A stretch of 64,000 nt of DNA from Methylocystis bryophila (GTDB lineage Bacteria; Pseudomonadota; Alphaproteobacteria; Rhizobiales; Beijerinckiaceae). Positions 61,236 through 64,000 of this stretch are shown piece by piece. The position numbers and the translations under genes were made by a program. Position 1 is the first letter of the stretch; the number at the start of each line of letters is the position of its first letter. Location: NCBI RefSeq assembly GCF_027925445.1, contig NZ_AP027149.1, positions 806,001 to 870,000 of the forward strand, in the 5' to 3' direction. Under the pieces are notes generated by a model that searched no databases, was not told the origin of the DNA, and saw only the letters and a list, made by a program, of their open reading frames with translations.

Positions 61236-64000
61236 ATGATGCGTCCCGGAGCGACGGAAGGCGACAAGGCGACGGTTTTTCGCCACGCGGCAGGAGCCGG
61301 AGAAGGCTCGGCGGCCTCATTCTTGAACGGCGGCGACGCCGCCTATCTCGAGCAGCTGCTCGCGGATTTCGAAGCCGACCCCGCATCGGTCAGCCCCGAG
61401 TGGCGCAATTTCTTCTCGCAGATGGGCGTGCTCCCCGGGCGAGGAAGCGCGGCCGCGACGGGTCCCTCCTGGGCGAGCCGGGATCTGCTTCAAGAAAAGG
61501 ACGAGCTGGTCGAGGGGTTCGAGGCCTATGGGGAGACGTCCAAGGCCGCGCCCCTTGCAGTCAAGCCGTCTCGGCCGCCCGAGAGCGAGGCGCTGCGACA
61601 GGCGACGCGCGACAGCATCCGCGCGCTGATGATGATCCGCGCCTATCGCGCGCGCGGCCATTTGCACGCCAATCTCGACCCGCTCGGCCTCGAGCAGCGC
61701 AGCGACCATGGCGAGCTGCATCCCGCGACCTATGGCTTCACCGACGAGGATTTCGACCGCAAGATCTTCATCGACGGCGTTCTCGGTCTTCAGCACGCGA
61801 CCCTTTTCGAGATCGTGTCGATCTTGCGCCGCACCTATTGCGGCTCGATCGGCTTCGAGTTCATGCATGTTCTGAACCCGGCCGAGAAGTCCTGGCTGCA
61901 AGCGCGCATCGAGGGTCCCAAGAAGGAGATCACCTTCACGCCCGAGGGCAAGCGCGCGATTTTGAACAAGCTCATCGAGGCCGAAGGCTTCGAGAAATTT
62001 CTCGACCTGAAATACACCGGCACCAAGCGCTTCGGCCTCGACGGCGGAGAGTCGATCGTGCCGGCGCTGGAGCAGATCATCAAGCGCGGCGGCGCGCTCG
62101 GCGTGATGGAGATCGTGCTCGGCATGGCGCATCGGGGGCGGCTCAACCTGCTCTGCCAGGTGATGGCCAAGCCGCATCGCGCGCTCTTCCATGAGTTCAA
62201 GGGCGGCTCCTCCCTCCCCGACGAGGTCGAGGGCTCGGGCGACGTGAAATATCACCTCGGCGCCTCCTCCGACCGCGAGTTCGACGGCAATAAGGTGCAT
62301 TTGTCGCTGACGGCGAACCCTTCGCATCTCGAGATCGTCGATCCGGTCGTTCTCGGAAAGGTGCGCGCCAAGCAGGATCAGCACGAGTGCCCCGACAACG
62401 ACCGCAGAGCCGTGCTGCCCCTGTTGATCCATGGCGACGCCGCCTTCGCGGGGCAGGGCGTCGTGGCGGAATGCTTCGGTCTTTCGGGCCTCAAGGGGCA
62501 CCGCACCGGCGGCTCGCTGCATTTCATCATCAACAATCAGATCGGCTTCACCACCTATCCGCGTTACTCGCGCTCCTCGCCCTATCCGTCCGATCTGGCC
62601 AAAATGGTCGAGGCGCCGATCTTTCACGTGAACGGCGACGACCCCGAGGCGGTCGTTTTCGCAGCGCGCGTCGCGATCGAGTTCCGCCAGCAGTTCCAGA
62701 AGCCGGTCGTGATCGACATGTGGTGCTACCGGCGATTCGGCCACAATGAAGGCGATGAGCCCGCCTTCACCCAGCCGCTGATGTACAAAAAGATTCGCGC
62801 GCATAAATCGACGCTCGAAATCTATAGCGAGAAGCTCATCGCCGAAGGCCATATTTCCCCGGCGGATCTGGAGAAGGGGAAGGCCGAGTGGCGCGCGACG
62901 CTCGACACGGCGCTCGAGGCCTCTCAGTCTTTCCGCCCAAACAAGGCAGACTGGCTCGACGGCTATTGGTCGGGCCTGAAGCCCGGCTATCAGTCCTCGG
63001 ACGATGAGCGGCGCGGCAAGACCGGAGTCGCGATAGACGTGCTGCGCGACATCGGCCGCCGCATCACCACTGTGCCGCCGAGCTTCAACGTCCACAAGAC
63101 CGTTCAACGCTTTCTGGACGCGAGACGCGCCGCGATCGAAAACGGCGTCGGCATCGACTGGGCCACGGCGGAAGCCTTGGCCTTCGGCTCCTTGTTGCGT
63201 GAAGGCCACCGCGTTCGGCTCTCCGGACAGGACAGCGAACGCGGCACCTTTTCCCAACGTCACGCGGTGCTCATCGACCAGGAGAACGAAAGCCGATACG
63301 TCCCGCTGGCCCATGTCGGAGCGGGCCAGGGACGATTCGAGGTCATCAACTCGATGCTCTCGGAAGAGGCGGTGCTCGGCTTCGAATACGGTTATTCCCT
63401 CGCCGATCCGCAATCACTCGTGCTCTGGGAGGCGCAATTCGGCGATTTCGCCAATGGCGCGCAGGTGATTTTCGATCAGTTCCTCTCCGCGGGCGAGCGC
63501 AAATGGCTGCGCATGTCGGGGCTGGTCTGCCTCCTGCCGCACGGTTACGAGGGCCAAGGTCCCGAGCACTCCTCGGCGCGGCTCGAGCGCTATCTGCAGC
63601 TTGCCGCCGAGGACAACCTCCAGGTCGCCAATTGCTCGACGCCAGCGAATTATTTTCACATTCTGCGCCGCCAGCTCAATCGCAGCATCCGCAAGCCGCT
63701 GATCCTGATGGCGCCGAAGTCGCTGCTACGGCATAAGCGCTGCGTTTCGACGATTGAGGATCTCGGCGCCGAGTCGACGTTTCACCGGCTGCTTCCCGAC
63801 GAGGCGGAGCTGCCGCGGCCCGGCGCGCTGGCGTTGCGGCCTGCGGAGGAGATCCGTCGGCTCGTCCTCTGCTCCGGCAAGGTCTATTACGATCTCGTCG
63901 AAGAGCGCGAGAAGCGCGGCGCGGACGACGTCTATCTTCTGCGGGTCGAGCAGCTCTACCCGCTGCCGCTGAGGCAGCTCGCGCAGAGGCTCGCGCGCAT
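61236..64000 (+). CDS. sucA: 2-oxoglutarate dehydrogenase E1 component (partial, 3' end beyond window)
   Basis: ATG 61236 is preceded by AGGAGAAGGA; 921 codons are present and about 70-80 more are expected. The N-terminal peptide FLNGGDAAYLEQLLADFEAD is the E2-binding segment, followed by FGLDGGESIVPALEQIIKRG, GMAHRGRLNLLCQVMAKPHR (substrate site), GDAAFAGQGVVAECFGLSGL and the ThDP motif region ending HFIINNQIGFTT. The transketolase-like half has RLSGQDSERGTFSQRHAVLI and LPHGYEGQGPEHSSARLERY. It decarboxylates 2-oxoglutarate in the TCA cycle and transfers the succinyl group to SucB lipoamide. sucB is presumably beyond the edge. Confidence 0.96.
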   Translation, partial: MMRPGATEGDKATVFRHAAGAGEGSAASFLNGGDAAYLEQLLADFEADPASVSPEWRNFFSQMGVLPGRGSAAATGPSWASRDLLQEKDELVEGFEAYGETSKAAPLAVKPSRPPESEALRQATRDSIRALMMIRAYRARGHLHANLDPLGLEQRSDHGELHPATYGFTDEDFDRKIFIDGVLGLQHATLFEIVSILRRTYCGSIGFEFMHVLNPAEKSWLQARIEGPKKEITFTPEGKRAILNKLIEAEGFEKFLDLKYTGTKRFGLDGGESIVPALEQIIKRGGALGVMEIVLGMAHRGRLNLLCQVMAKPHRALFHEFKGGSSLPDEVEGSGDVKYHLGASSDREFDGNKVHLSLTANPSHLEIVDPVVLGKVRAKQDQHECPDNDRRAVLPLLIHGDAAFAGQGVVAECFGLSGLKGHRTGGSLHFIINNQIGFTTYPRYSRSSPYPSDLAKMVEAPIFHVNGDDPEAVVFAARVAIEFRQQFQKPVVIDMWCYRRFGHNEGDEPAFTQPLMYKKIRAHKSTLEIYSEKLIAEGHISPADLEKGKAEWRATLDTALEASQSFRPNKADWLDGYWSGLKPGYQSSDDERRGKTGVAIDVLRDIGRRITTVPPSFNVHKTVQRFLDARRAAIENGVGIDWATAEALAFGSLLREGHRVRLSGQDSERGTFSQRHAVLIDQENESRYVPLAHVGAGQGRFEVINSMLSEEAVLGFEYGYSLADPQSLVLWEAQFGDFANGAQVIFDQFLSAGERKWLRMSGLVCLLPHGYEGQGPEHSSARLERYLQLAAEDNLQVANCSTPANYFHILRRQLNRSIRKPLILMAPKSLLRHKRCVSTIEDLGAESTFHRLLPDEAELPRPGALALRPAEEIRRLVLCSGKVYYDLVEEREKRGADDVYLLRVEQLYPLPLRQLAQRLAR

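Noticed and set aside
61317..63413. 698-codon open frame on the minus strand
   Set aside because: Lies wholly antisense to sucA, which has all family motifs; the product is rich in R, A, E, D and H without domains, as expected from codon bias of the opposite strand.

Overview
The window reads as chromosomal DNA of an alphaproteobacterium of the order Hyphomicrobiales (Rhizobiales). The grounds are high GC, GTG/TTG starts supported by strong Shine-Dalgarno sequences, the degenerate single-cysteine form of DksA, hopanoid genes (hpnH, hpnG), a TCA-cycle pair (sucD, sucA) and several families of short palindromic repeats. The content would suit a Methylocystis/Methylosinus- or Beijerinckiaceae-like organism. 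That is an inference from general familiarity; nothing here is diagnostic at genus level.

Region 1 (1-25.8 kb) is accessory and concerns the cell surface. It holds GNAT-like and membrane acyltransferases, two GT2 glycosyltransferases, a priming sugar-phosphate transferase split by a frameshift at an A9 tract, an acyl carrier protein with an AMP-forming acyl ligase, a NodB-type deacetylase, a WecG/TagA glycosyltransferase fused to a STAS domain, an orphan thiamine-diphosphate enzyme, a heme-oxygenase-like protein and a methyltransferase. Together they look like a pathway for an acylated exopolysaccharide or glycolipid. Inside it lies a recent tandem duplication: a secreted TIM-barrel glycosidase-like gene occurs twice exactly 3,540 bp apart, each copy preceded by an XRE regulator, intact in one unit and decayed in the other.

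Region 2 (25.8-44.1 kb) is mostly housekeeping: succinate-semialdehyde dehydrogenase, Uma2, a peptidoglycan-binding protein, a CorA-type transporter, a YeeE/YedE pair, a PAS histidine kinase, an Hsp70-like protein, HpnH, an SH3 protein, the coupled operon yjgN-M48 peptidase-hpnG, clpB with a sigma-32-like promoter, a DUF1328 protein, apaG and argE.

Region 3 (44.1-46.3 kb) is a low-GC two-gene insert against the 3' end of tRNA-Leu(GAG). Both proteins carry a PD-(D/E)XK-type nuclease signature with identical spacing and no methyltransferase is nearby. It is the best candidate here for an undescribed (defence-like) system.

Region 4 (46.6-58.4 kb) holds dksA, a TldD/PmbA-family gene and a translationally coupled tripartite RND efflux operon (NodT-like outer membrane factor, adaptor, two permeases). 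Region 5 (58.4-64 kb) starts with tRNA-Val(CAC), whose 3' end and flank are repeated 744 bp downstream like attL/attR. Beyond it come a decayed NRPS condensation/thioesterase remnant, then sucD without sucC beside it, and the start of sucA, which runs off the window.
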